From Perilla frutescens (lineage: Eukaryota; Streptophyta; Magnoliopsida; Lamiales; Lamiaceae): 64,000 bases of DNA. The position numbers were made by a program, and so were the translations under genes. Under the pieces are notes generated by a model, which saw only the letters and a list, made by a program, of their open reading frames with translations, searched no databases and was not told where the DNA came from. The DNA lies in the NCBI GenBank assembly GCA_026008535.1, contig BRKX01000004.1, positions 34,228,501 to 34,292,500 of the forward strand, given 5' to 3'. Shown piece after piece: positions 11,148 through 22,351 of the stretch. Within the stretch, counting starts at the first letter, position 1; the number at the start of each line of letters is the position of its first letter.

Positions 11148-12312
11148 CAACACAGCACAACACACATGAATACATTTACATATATACATATAATAACTTA
11201 CGCACAACACACCAATACATATACATATATCACACAATTAGTATATATATATATATAATAACACACACACACACACAAATATTCATACTATGTGAGACAA
11301 AATATATTAATATACTACTCAATTATATATTCATTTACATACAAAATTGTCATCAAATAGTTTATATATATCATAGCAAATTATTATTTAGGGATTAGGC
11401 TGACACCTACAAAGTCTATCATGCACACAATTTATAATATTTGCCATCTGTCATCATGAGATAATTTAAATCCAAAACTACTCATGCAAAATATTACATG
11501 TCATGCTTTATATACACATACCTACACCATTATTTGACAAACAAGAAACGTACATGCAAGGATAAAGAAAAATAAACTACAGAATTAGAAAAGAAAGAAG
11601 AGTGAAATTACAGTTTATGGCTTGATCGATATCAATTGACTAAGGATATGTCGAAGAAAAAGGAAATATTGAATCCACCACAGGTTCGGTATCTTGAATC
11701 TTCTGATCTTAAGAGATCGATGTTGGTACAAAATATTAACGGAACTTCTTGGAAAACATCATTAAAAGCACAAGCAATTAACCATGTGTTGGAGGGGTAT
11801 ATGAGTGAGGCGAACTACCATTTTTTGGGGGTTCTTAAAGGTGAGTACAGTAGAATAATTCAGAGAAGAAAGCGAAGTTTTGGCTATATTCGTTGGATTT
11901 ATGTGTAGTTTCAAGTTTAAGAGATATCCCTAGACTAAAACTGTCGCATTTTGCAGTTGAGATATCCAAGGCATAGTGAAAGAGGAGTTTGTTTCCCTTT
12001 TTTTTTATCACCATTAATATTTAATAACATAAAATATTTTAGAATAAACTAACATAAAGAATAGTCCCTAATTTTACTAACTAATCTACGATTATTAATA
12101 TAATTGGAACCATCAATGCAGATATACACTTACTGTACCTAATAATCCACATCCTTATAAAATATATAATATTATCAATATATATATATATTATATAATA
12201 TTATCACTTTTTGCAAATAATATATTTATTAGTGGCGCAACACTCTAATTAAATAAAATAAAATATAATATATTTATGCAAAGGATCTACGATATAATAT
12301 GGGGTCATTACA
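9858..12312 (-). repeat. T 5' LTR
   Basis: 2455 bp, partner of 1554-4039. It would carry the promoter for the minus-strand transcript; I could not fix one TATA box with confidence because the LTR is so AT-rich. It has the same internal tandem repeat, microsatellites and antisense ORF as the 3' LTR, but not the 69-bp duplication. Confidence 0.95.
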
Positions 12313-13801
12313 GGTGGCGCCACCTTTGGAGCTGCAGTTGGCGTGCATACGGCTGTAGTGCTCTTTGTCTTGCCATACACCACTTGAATGGCATTGCAGT
12401 GCGCATTTGGGTTAACTTCAGTGTGACTTGGAAACTGTCCCAGCTTGTGTTGAGTTGCCACTTGGTTTGCCAGTTGACTCACTTGGACTTCCAGCATATT
12501 CACTTGCTTCGATAAGGCGCTCACGGTCCCTTCAATTTGCATAATCTTTGTGCCGGTGGCCCCGATGAATGTGTTTTGATTAGAAATCAACTCTGCCACC
12601 ATGTCTTCCAGTGATGGCTTCTTTGGCTTAGCGGGGGCTGCAGCAGAAGCAATAAGACCCGGAGGTTGCAAGGCATTATTGGGATTCACATAGGAAAAGT
12701 TCTGGTGATTCCTATTGCTTGGATGATATGCCCGATTGTTGTTCTGGAATCCCTGCGGTCCTTTGTTGTAAGTGCCGCTATTGAAGTTCCTCTGATTGAC
12801 AAAGTTCACATTTTCTACCGTAGAGAGCTCTGAACCTTGCTGCTGAATGGCATTCACTTCCATTTGTGCTCACCGCTTCTCGAGCAATTGCTTCTTTAGT
12901 AGTTCAACTTCAGCCCTCAACTCATCCACGCCAACATCGGCCACTGCAGCTGCTGGCCTTGTTTCTTGTCTCTCCATCGGCCACTGATAACTGGTAGCCG
13001 TCATCTCCTCAATAATCCGCAGTGCTTCAACTGCAGTGCGATTTACCAAACATCCTCCAGCTGAGGCGTCCACCAATCTCTTTGTATTGATCGTCAAGCC
13101 ACTGTAGAAGTGTGTGACTTGTTGATCTGTGCTGAATCAATGCTGTGGACAAGACCGTAGAAAATCTCTGTATCTCTCCCAGGCCTCATAAATGGACTCA
13201 TCCCCCATCTGAGTGAAATGAGTGATGTTCGCAATGATCTTCTGCGCCTTTGATGGAGGAAACTACTTGGCAAGGAACTCCTGACACATCTGGTCCCATG
13301 TAGTAATGGACACCTTGTCCAAGATTTTGAACCATTCCTTGGCTCGATCCTTCAGAGAAAGATGAACATCCTCATGTGAATGATATCGTCACTGACACCG
13401 TTCATCTTGATGGTGTTGCAGATATCTAAAAATGCATCTAGATGAGCATTTAGATTCTCCGTAGCCTGTCCGCCAAACTATTGGGTAGCCACCATGTTAA
13501 TCAGAGCAGGACGGAGCTCGAAATTATTCGCGGCGATGCCGCCACCCCATCCGGCGCCTAAGTATCTGTCAGTTGGAGCCCGATACAACATATTTAGAGG
13601 TGCTGCGTCTGGTTCGGGCTTCGTCTGTTGAGCAAGCCTCTGCTCCATCTCTTGCAGATCTCTAGCCAACGCCTCTATGTTCCCAACGTTCTCAGCCATC
13701 TCCTTTGCTTTCTTTCTTTTCTCCTTGTTCCTCTGTCTGTGAGCTCGATCAGGGGAATTGGGAATAGGGTCTACGTATGGTTGCGTAGACCTTGTTATCA
13801 T
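12313..13801 (-). pseudogene. A1 gag
   Basis: N-terminal structural protein of A1, starting near MITRSTQPYVDPIPNS at 13801. It has an N-terminal coiled-coil-like segment (IEALARDLQEMEQRLAQQ), the Athila/Tat Gag core (GWGGGIAANNFELRPALINM), and an Asn/Gln-rich linker (HPSNRNHQNFSYVNPNNALQ). A predicted coiled coil follows (ALSKQVNMLEVQVSQLANQV). No CCHC knuckle is visible. The frame is broken by a TAG at 13478-13480 and by at least one frameshift between 13478 and 12863. It runs into the T insertion at 12312 and resumes at 1553 as protease. Clearly homologous to A2 gag. Confidence 0.85.
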
Positions 13802-13860
13802 AAACTACCTGAAGTAATAGATCCTTGTCAGTAATAATATCAGAATAAAAGTCAAATTAA

Positions 13861-13879
13861 GTCCCCGGCAACGGCGCCA
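13861..13879 (-). other. A1 primer-binding site (tRNA-Asp type)
   Basis: Sense-strand TGGCGCCGTTGCCGGGGAC, matching the 3' end of plant tRNA-Asp as used by many Athila/Tat elements, 6 bp inside the 5' LTR. Confidence 0.88.
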
Positions 13880-13885
13880 AAAAGT

Positions 13886-15299
13886 TGATGCACTATTTAT
13901 TATGCACTAAACTGCAACTAACACATGATAGTGCAATATAGCAAGCGAATCGAGTATCGTATCCACAGGGACTGAATATTTGATAATACTGAGTACTAAG
14001 ATAACAACTCTCTATTATCCAGGCTACCAATTTATGGGTTTACTAAAACTAGGCACGGATTTAAATGAAATAATAGAAAATAACGAGAACCAAATAAACG
14101 TAAGAAAATAAACTAAGCAAATAATCAAACTCAATCAATTAATGAAATACTAATCCTAGGGAATGCAATACACATGTATCGTCTATGTTTTAATTCAATC
14201 CTAATAATTCCCAATTTTAATCCGATTATTGGTGAGGAATCAGAAATATATTTACCTATCTCCGCCAGGTCTCAAGGTAAATGTAGATTAATAAATTACC
14301 TATCACTTTCGTCTCTAGGATAATTTACTAACTCCCGATTGATCAACAAATTAAATCTCCTACAAATTTCATGGAACTTGTAGCAAAGTGTTCAATTAAT
14401 CCCACTAATTAATTATCTCCGCCACGACTCAAATTAAATAGCTAGCATGCATCAATTATGATCAGTAATCAAGCATGAAATCAAAAGCACTTGAACAATT
14501 GAACACAATAATCAGAAGGGAAAAATAACAGAATTAAATTAATAACATAGCATCCAAATGTACGCAAACCCTAGAATTAATATGCGTTTAGCCGTTCATG
14601 GCAAAATAGAAATCTAATAAAATATGAATTACAAAAGTTATGATGAAATTAAACTAAAAACATGAAACACTTATGCCGGATGTTTAAATCTTCAATCTTC
14701 GTCTTCCTCCATCTTCACAGCACTTCTCTGCTTCAAAATAGGGTGAAAAAGTTTTCTAAAAATCGTGCAAAGCAGAGCCTTTTATAAGTGAGGAATATAG
14801 AGTCCAAGTAAGGAAAGCTGCCCAATTTTCCGGAAACAGGTGGCACGGGGCGTGCTGTGGGCAGCACGGGCCGTGCCATGCGTCAAAACACGCCTCCGTG
14901 GGTACGTCATGGGGTACAGTCCGTGCCATAGCTACCGAGACTCAAAACTTGCTTGCTTGATGGCACGGGCCGTGCCGTTGGACAGCACGGTCCGTGCCAG
15001 CGTGCATGCCTCCGACACGCCCCACCATTTTGCTCTGTTCTCGCTCGTTTCTTATCCGATTGACCCGATTCAAGTTGCAGAATGACCCTCTCTTGATCCT
15101 CTATCTTTCTAGCAACTTTAATCCTTGAATTGGATCTTGAATAAATCTCAAATTCAGCTCAAACTTTCACAAGAAACACCAAAACATCAAATAGCACACG
15201 GAAACTCGAAACTAGTATAAAAACTCAACAAACGCATGCATTAATCTTCGAATATGAACCATACAACTCCTCAAATGCATGTAAAAGCCATGTTTGTCA
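13886..15299 (-). repeat. A1 5' LTR
   Basis: 1414 bp, TGATGCACT to GTTTGTCA, same family as 46709-48159 and 52642-54077 (A2). It contains a TATA box on the element strand near 14779-14790 and, upstream of it, the GC-rich palindromic block at 14840-15010. Confidence 0.92.
14779..15010 (-). promoter_or_regulatory. A1 promoter: TATA box with GC palindrome array upstream
   Basis: On the minus strand a TATA box (CTTATAAAAGG, 14779-14789) is preceded by about five copies of a palindromic word of the GGCACGGGCCGTGCC type (near 14840, 14866, 14925, 14962 and 14986). The position directly upstream of TATA in U3 suggests an enhancer. Similar blocks occur in A2 (47676-47860, 53615-53780). Confidence 0.6.
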
Positions 15300-15425
15300 G
15301 TGGGACTCGTCAACCTGAGCATCGGTCTTATCCTGACTGACACTATCATCAATGAGACCGTCAACGGATCCCATAGATGATATAGCTCGGGATTGAGCCC
15401 CGTGAGATCCACCACATCTAGTCAT
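15300..15425 (-). pseudogene. C coding exon fragment (unrecognised protein), interrupted by A1
   Basis: On the minus strand an acceptor-like TTTTTGTCAG is followed at once by ATG and about 41 open codons (start MTRCGGSHGAQSR), up to the A1 LTR. I do not recognise the product. Position in the element suggests the N-terminus of a CACTA-encoded protein (TnpA/TnpD-like or captured). The remainder is beyond A1, outside the window. Exon status is inferred from splice-like signals only. Confidence 0.4.
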
Positions 15426-16980
15426 CTGACAAAAACTTACACATTTTTAGTGTAAAATTTACACTTGGGTTTCGATTCATACTTGCCTAAATTATAAAAG
15501 TAATCAGGAAAAAATTCGGCAGCATAACGGCGTGAAACTTATATTTTGACAAAGTCATCGACGTAACATTTACTTATATTCTGAAGTTAACTAGCTAGCA
15601 GATACCAAACACCAAAGGGATCCAGGGGCCCTCGTCCCAATATAAATACGAACAATTAAATTAGAGGGATCTTGGGGCCCTCGTCCCATTTAACTAACAT
15701 GCTTAAAAAAAAAATTCAACTAACATGCTTTCATAAATTCAAATAACACACATGCTTTAAATAAAGTGGTAATTTATAAGTAGATTAGTTAGGTATATTA
15801 ATTTGGCGCTCAAAAATTTACATATCAATTGTTTTAGGATTTTCTTTAATTTTCTATTTGTTTTTTTAATTTATTTTACTGTAATTAATTTTATATTTGT
15901 TATTTAGATTTATCCTACCAAATTATGATTTATTATAATTTTTAGTATTTATTTTTCAAATAATCAATTTTTTTGTTTTCCTTTTTAGTGTTTTGCTTCA
16001 AAATATATCAAATAAATTATTTATTAATTAAGAAATAATAATAATAATAATATTTATGTGTGTGTGTGTGTGTTTTGGGAAAAAAAATAAATAAATGAAT
16101 TTCATTTTCTGTATTTTTGTTTTTATTTCTATTCAAAAGTTTAGTAGGCAAAAGTTGAAAAATCAAGGAAAAAAATATAATAAAAATAAGAGTACGAGAG
16201 GTCCAAGTATAAAAAGAAATAGAATAAAAGTAATAAAATAATATAGGTATAGATGTAATTTGATCTTTTTTTGCAAGGTAATGGAGATTATTGATAACTT
16301 TATATATTTTCGTTTAGGGTTTTAATTGATGCTCTAATATCTCTTATTAAATATTTTCATATTTTTTTTAAAGAAGATTTATTTAACTTGAATTAAAATT
16401 TTAGATAAATCAACTAAATTAATATGGAAGTGTATTTTTTTTACTTGGATTTTAGGGTTTTCTTGTTCAAAAGATTATGTATATCTTGTAAGTTTTATAG
16501 CATATTGTTGTTGGTATTTAATTAAAACTTGTATAGGTTCAAAAATAAGAACAATAAATACATAAATCTGAAAAATTAATTCACTTCAAATGTTCAATTA
16601 GCATAACATCCATCAAAAAACCAAAATGTATTTCTCTGCTCTCGATCTACCTTTCATTTTTTTTAGTCAACTCTCGATCTGCCTTTTAATTAACACAAAT
16701 ATATACATTTTTCAATTAACCTGTTATATTACTACGATTCAAAAGCCCTGAATCTCTAACCTCATGATCATCAAAAAAATTCTAAATTTTGAAGAAAAAA
16801 AAATCAAATCGAAAAAGAGGGAGAGAGGGTAATTCACAGCCTGAATTACAACTATATAGGGTAATTCACAACCTAAATTAATTAATTTGCAAGAACAAAT
16901 ATATACTCGACAGGAAAAGATGAGCAATGAAATGCAGTGGTGGTGGCGTCGAGTAAAGAGAGGGAGAGAGGGGGACTTAC

Positions 16981-17210
16981 CTCACCTGTGGCGTCGGTGG
17001 CGGAGGCGGAGGATGTTGCAGTGGAAGAGAGGAAGAGATGGAGATAGGGCAGAGAGAAAGAGGGGGAGAGAAAGAGAGAGAGGAAACGGCGGGTGGGGGG
17101 AACCGGCGGGGGACGGAGGGAATCGGTGGGTGGGGGGACGGCGACAGCGGCGGCTTGGTTGAGAGAGAGAGAGAGAGAGATAGGGATTGCAATTTTGATT
17201 TTGGAGAAGA
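16981..17210 (-). other. C putative untranslated first exon and promoter
   Basis: GC- and CT-rich block (with a (CT)n run) in AT-rich DNA. On the minus strand a TATA-like TTCTTAAATAAG (17225-17236) precedes it, and it ends in a strong donor, GTGAG|GTAAGT (gtaagt at 16980-16975). The start some 300 bp inside the terminus and a noncoding first exon fit CACTA transcripts. Ser/Pro-rich ORFs across it look like low-complexity artefacts. Confidence 0.45.
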
Positions 17211-17239
17211 AATTCTGGATCTCGCTTATTTAAGAACGC

Positions 17240-17524
17240 AGTGACGGACCTGGCGACGGACCGTTCCGTCTTCTGTTTTTTTTTTTAAAAAAAAATTAAA
17301 ATAAGATGACGGAAATATTCCATCGCCTTATTTTTGTATTATTAAAATTAATAAAAAAATAAAATAAAAAGGAAGGCGACGAAAATTGTCTGTCGCCCCA
17401 TTTGGCGATGGGTAGTCCGTCGCTAATTCCGTCGCCTATCATGGCCGTCGCCAGTCCGTCGCCCATTTTGACGGAATACATTCCATCGCTATTGTCGTCG
17501 CCTTGAATTGATTTTCTTGTAGTG
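17240..17524 (-). repeat. C terminal inverted repeat and subterminal repeats
   Basis: Terminal CACTACAAGAAAA at 17524-17512, then about ten copies in both orientations of GGCGACGG, GACGGA or ATTCCRTCGC-type words down to about 17240. In CACTA elements such repeats bind the transposase. Confidence 0.75.
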
Positions 17525-17667
17525 TAGGTAGGGTACTACAGTACCCGTCCTCATACGTGCATTTGTAAAAATTACTCGTACCCAAACCCGTCCTAGTCCC
17601 CATAGTCGGTTGGGTAGCAACTCTTATATCTATCCTCATATCCTCTGGGTACTTAACTACGCATACC

Positions 17668-19011
17668 TATGTATGATAAATATATTATTTTCATGAATTT
17701 TGAGGTTTATTTAGATCGTATTTAATGAGCAATGCATGCATAAATTGACAACTTGTGCATAATTTTTCATATTTTGTGCAATGTCACGTTTTTGCTCATT
17801 ATGAAGAAATTTTTTGTCAAATATTTTGTGATATGAAGTTGAGCTTGGTAAGTACCTCAGAATATAGAGAATTGATTTAGGAGCATGTTGCAAAAAGAAT
17901 TAAGTCAATTAGACGAGAAACGATTGAGAACGAAGTAAAACAGTGAAGTGCATAAAGGCGACAACGCATAACATGGGCCATGCTATGAGTCTGCTCCACT
18001 ACACGAACATATGTGCAATGGTGTTTTCTAATCCAGAAAGTTTTGCCCAATTAAACACGGCCTGTGCTTGTTTCCAGCTATTTTTTGACTTTTCTTTTGG
18101 CCTCGATTTCAACATCTACACACAACATACAAGATATATTGAAGAACACAAATGAACCCTAGAAGATTGAAGATAGAAGAGAGGAAACAAGATTAAGCAC
18201 ATATTTGGGCATAAATTTTATATCATAGCTTCATTTCTTTCTTGTTTAATTATGTTTGCTACAATATTTTATTTAATTTCTTTGAATTTTGAACGAGACG
18301 TGTAATTTATCATTTTGTGATTCTAGAATTTATGATTAGATCATTGGTTTCATGCTTTAATGATTGATTGATATTTTTTTTTTCTTTATTTATTTGTGCA
18401 TCTTGCATTGGATTGTTCATGTATGAATATTTGGACGATAATTATTGCATACTAGTTAATTTATTAAGTTCTAAAGAAGATAATAGATTAATGGAATGCA
18501 AGATTGCGTGATATGATTTTGCTAGATCGAAAGATTGGTAATAATTGTGAAGAGAAATCAGTCTTTTATACTTTTTAGAAATTTAATAGTTAATTTGAGA
18601 CCGAGAGGTGATGGTTACAGTCTAATTTTCTCTTATAACTTACTCGAAAGAGAGGTTATAATTATATTTGTGAAGGCTTGTATAAATATTGGAATTATAA
18701 TTGGTTTATTGATTAATTGTTTGCATAACTACCTTTGAATATAATGAAAACAATCTTGGAATCCTCTTCTATAATGATTTTATCTGGTATCATTTGTGCT
18801 TGTTTTTATTTATTTATTTCTTCTAATTAATTATTTTAAAGAAAATCAAATTGTTATATGATTTTCTAAATAAAGTGAAACTTGTAAATTAGGTACTTAG
18901 TTGCAATTTAAATTCAATATATGTGGATACGATACTCTTACTTACCGTTATTTGTTGTAAATTACTATATACACTTGCGGATTGATTTTTAGTAAAATAA
19001 AATATCGAACA
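17668..19011 (+). mobile_element. S1: solo LTR of an Athila/Tat-type element
   Basis: A 1344-bp insertion in the left arm of H, flanked by ATACC (17663-17667 and 19012-19016). The right end is CA; the left end reads TA, perhaps a decayed TG. The 3' part holds GTGGATACGATACTC, found in inverted form in the A LTRs, so it reads on the plus strand. It also has ACATGGGCCATGC (17971-17983), a CpG-depleted relative of the A palindrome. No internal region remains, as expected after LTR-LTR recombination. Short ORFs within it have no support. Confidence 0.7.
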
Positions 19012-19728
19012 ATACCCATTACCTGCACTTTAATTAGATAGTATTTCTCATTTGAGATGTACGTGAACTGTTTTATAATATTTAATGAATTTTAAAATAT
19101 GTTCATAAATTTAAATAAAAATCCAAATTTAAATATATATTTTATGTGTATATTTAAATAAATGAAAAATATATTGAATAAAAAATGTAATTTATATAGA
19201 TGATTGAGTAATATAACTGTTTAGTTTCTTAAAAAAAAAAGATAAAAAAGACTAAATTCCATTTATAACATGCTCACTTTTTTTTTATTATTATTGATCA
19301 TTTCTATGTAATATATGTGTGCATACATAATAAAAAAAATATTTTTAATGTACGTGTGTTTATGAATATCTTATTTAGCATAGTAAGTTGAAAACTAGTG
19401 ATATCTAACTTTCTAACAAACTAATTATATTTTTTTCTCCAAGCATTCAAATATATTTATATTAGTATTTTTTTATATACTTTTTTCAGAAAATAAGACA
19501 AGTCATATTTTCTTTAAAAAATATTAACATATAAATTTATTTATCAGAAACTATATATTTAATAATTTAGTAATCATTATTTGTAGTAAATAATTTTAAA
19601 TAAGATTGAATAATTTATAAATTCAAAAAATATTAATTAAAACTAAATCATATATAGTTCGATTAACAATACATAAAAAAGCTACAAACATAGGATGCTA
19701 TGAAATCTAAAAAAAAATACCATATTAC

Positions 19729-19802
<74 letters not shown>

Positions 19803-19880
19803 CAACAATAATAATTAGTAATAATAAATTATTATTAATTATTAATTATTATTATCATTATCATTATTATTATTGAATTG
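19729..19880. repeat. (TAA)n microsatellite
   Basis: About 24 consecutive ATA/TAA triplets, then imperfect AAT/ATT triplets. Confidence 0.95.
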
Positions 19881-20226
19881 TATTGCGATATGATATTATT
19901 TTTTGAAAATTTTATGTCATTGTTATGTTTGTAGTTTTTTTTATGAAATGTCGTATTTTCATTGGGTTTTTGTATTATATTTTAATCGAATTATGATTTA
20001 GTTTTAATCAATTTCTTAAAATTCTAAATTATTTACTCATAATTTTGAATTATTTAATACAACTAATAATTACTAAATTAAATATTCAATAAATAGTTTG
20101 TGATAAAGAAATTTGTATTTTTATATATTTTATTTTTAAAATATGACTTTTGTTAGTAATAAAATGATACTTGAACACGAATAAAATTTGGACTACTTGA
20201 AATTTTAATTTGTAACTTATGTTATT

Positions 20227-20230
<4 letters not shown>

Positions 20231-20308
<78 letters not shown>
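20231..20308. repeat. (CT)n-(CA)n compound microsatellite
   Basis: About 22 CT dinucleotides running straight into about 17 CA dinucleotides. Confidence 0.95.
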
Positions 20309-20309
<1 letters not shown>

Positions 20310-20895
20310 TGTAAACTTGATAAGTAAATGCTTATAAAATTATATCTTACATAAAATATAACATATATATTTTAAAACATGTATACGATAAAAAAATATA
20401 AATATAAATATGTTTGATCATTAAATTTATCATAAACGATATTATTAATTTTATATTCACTATGCTTAAGAGGATGTTCATCAATGTATGTACATCAAAA
20501 AAATATTTATTTATTATATATTCACTATATTATATAGAAATGATCTATAATAAAAAAGTGGGAATTTATAAACATAATTTAGCCTTTTTTTTTATCTCTT
20601 TTTAAAAATAAACAATTATTTTACTCCATAATCTATATAAATTACATTTCGTTTTCAATATATTTTTCATATATTTAAAGCATACACATAATATATATAT
20701 ATATATATATATATATAACTACAATTTTTTTATTGTAACTTATAAAAATATTTTAAAATTTATTAAATACCATAATACATTTCTCGTGAATCGCATAAAA
20801 GAAATTGTTAAAATGCGGGTAACGGGTACGAGTACGGGTATGCGTAGTTAAGTACTCGATCAAAGGATACGAGAACATACATAAAAATTGATACC

Positions 20896-22337
20896 TGATG
20901 AGATTTTTCTTTCACAGTGATTATCAACACAAGCTTTAATTTACCAAATTTCAATTATGCAAGTGAACATACGGAGCATAGGAGACCGGATCGAACACGT
21001 GGAATTAATTGCATAAACGAGCCTACAAGTACCATCACATCGAACATTTTCACTAGTCAAACCATTCAAAATTTAGATTGGATTTTTAACTAGAATAGTG
21101 AAATTTTGCAAAGATTAAACAAAATTTAGCAACACAAGAGATAGACGGGAATTAAATTGAAGTAAAGTTCACTTAAAAGAAAAACGGCTCTAGGGAATTG
21201 ATCTTTGGCAAGGATACAATCATCAAATAGGGGGGAATCATGCATCAATTTCCCAATTAAACAACACTTGATCACAAATATAGCCCAAGTCCTTTCTCAA
21301 GCAACCAAGACATTTTAAATTAAACACAACTCCCCTATCTCTAGGGCTCAATTGCAATTTAATCTAAATTAAGCTCATTCAAGTTGATTAACACCAATTT
21401 AACACTAATTTCTCAATCTCATGTCAAATTGGGATCATAAACCAAACACCCATGCACAATTAGTTTTCTCAAACCTAATCATACACAAATTTCTATCCTA
21501 GGATGGCCAATCCAAGCATAGATTCAAGCATAACATTGATTTATGATAGAAAATTGGTAAATCAAGCACAAACCCCTATTAGATTCTCATATCCAACACC
21601 AAATCTCAAAACCCTAGATACCTAGAAATTTAGCTATCCATAACCAAAATAGAGAAATACATCACACAAAAGAAAAACATAAGAGAGGGGGAGAAAAAAC
21701 CCAAAAACTTGTACTAAAATTCTTCAAGAAACTCCTTGTTCTTCAATATCCAAAGCTCCAAAGCATAAGCATCATTTCTCTATCTAAAATTGGAAATATA
21801 TCAATTGCAATACCCCAATTTTGAACTAAGGTTGGTATTTATACAAGGTGGGGAAAATTGGGGTGAAAAATAAAGCAAAATCCGAAAATCCTGAAAATGT
21901 GACACAGGGGCGCGACACGGGGCCGGTCGCGCCCCGTGGTTCGCACCGGGTGGGATGAGGTGCTACCCGAGCGGCCCCGGGTCTGGGTTGGGCCGCGCCG
22001 CAGGCGCCTGTTTTTCCGCCGCGGACGCAGGGCCAGCCGGTCGCGCCCCCTGCTCCGGGTCACGCCGCGTTGCAGGCTTTGCCCGGCGTCCCGGCTCCGA
22101 CTCTGTCTCTGTGCTCTCTCGCATATTCGGCTCGGCTCTTCAGGCCTTTTCGAAACGCACTTCAACTCTCGGGCCTTGGATTGCTCATTTTTCAACTCTG
22201 TTTTCTAAATTAACTATGTTAGCAACACTTATTATAAAAAGAAGCTAATATTACCCTAAACAACGAATTAACAAACTAAAATATGAAAGAAACACAAGTA
22301 ATAATGCTCGGATTAGGACTAAAATACGAGTATGTCA
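20896..22337 (-). repeat. B 3' LTR
   Basis: 1442 bp, TGATGAGATTTTT to CGAGTATGTCA. It has a TATA-like box on the minus strand near 21834-21846 and a GC-rich block at about 21900-22130. The segment 21459-21653 is the source type for the fragment found inside A2. Confidence 0.95.
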
Positions 22338-22351
22338 ACTCCCCCAAACTT
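22338..22351 (-). other. B polypurine tract
   Basis: Sense-strand AAGTTTGGGGGAGT abutting the 3' LTR. The same core recurs at the hairpin near 23772. Confidence 0.88.

Larger units (their letters stand above)
1554..12312 (-). mobile_element. T: Tekay/Del-type chromovirus (Ty3/Gypsy), young and nearly complete
   Basis: A 10.76-kb minus-strand element inserted into A1. Right to left: 5' LTR (9858-12312), initiator-tRNA-Met primer site, extra ORF (9514-8795), gag-pol in one frame (8536-4085), polypurine tract (4050-4040) and 3' LTR (1554-4039). Flanks are AGTGG (1549-1553) and GGTGG (12313-12317), a 5-bp target duplication with one difference. The LTRs differ by about seven substitutions outside microsatellites, so the insertion is recent. 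Domain order RT-RNase H-integrase with a C-terminal chromodomain marks a chromovirus; the gag start and long LTRs fit Tekay/Del. The clade call needs a tree. Two nonsense codons disable pol. Confidence 0.93.
1..15299 (-). mobile_element. A1: gag-protease-only Athila/Tat-type LTR retrotransposon (3' LTR outside window)
   Basis: Minus-strand Ty3/Gypsy element. From right to left it has a 5' LTR (13886-15299), a tRNA-Asp-type primer site, gag (13801-12313), protease (1553-582) and a 3' noncoding part (581-1). The 3' LTR lies beyond the left edge. T (1554-12312) splits it between gag and protease. A2 has the same order, so the lack of reverse transcriptase and integrase is a family trait. The 5 bases after the 5' LTR (15300-15304, GTGGG) would be the target duplication, but its partner is outside the window. 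The flank is exon-like sequence of CACTA element C, so A1 probably inserted into C. Confidence 0.85.
1..17524 (-). mobile_element. C: CACTA (En/Spm-type) DNA transposon, 5' end
   Basis: The right boundary at 17512-17524 reads CACTACAAGAAAA on the minus strand, the canonical CACTA terminus. About 280 bp of subterminal repeats containing GGCGACGG/GACGGA words follow. Next come a GC-rich putative first exon, a 1.55-kb intron and the start of a coding exon, cut off at 15299 by A1. The 3-bp target duplication on the right would be TAG (17525-17527). The other end lies left of the window. The part between 15426 and 16974 is AT-rich intron-like sequence with a (TG)n run near 16058 and nothing else I can name. 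Confidence 0.75.
19017..20895. other. H internal sequence, AT-rich, no gene seen
   Basis: Very AT-rich with no coding signal. It holds a (TAA)n tract (19729-19880), (CT)n followed by (CA)n (20231-20308) and a short (TA)n near 20690-20717. From about 20815 it becomes the right inverted arm, with GGGTACGAGTACGGGTA words. Confidence 0.6.

Noticed and set aside
16977..17192. Ser/Pro-rich ORF as a gene
   Set aside because: Low-complexity CT/CCN repeats in the presumed untranslated first exon of C.
21839..22248. Arg/Gly/Pro-rich ORFs in the B LTR GC block
   Set aside because: They overlap on both strands, track GC content and sit in an LTR; same at 42789-43198 and 26419-26680.
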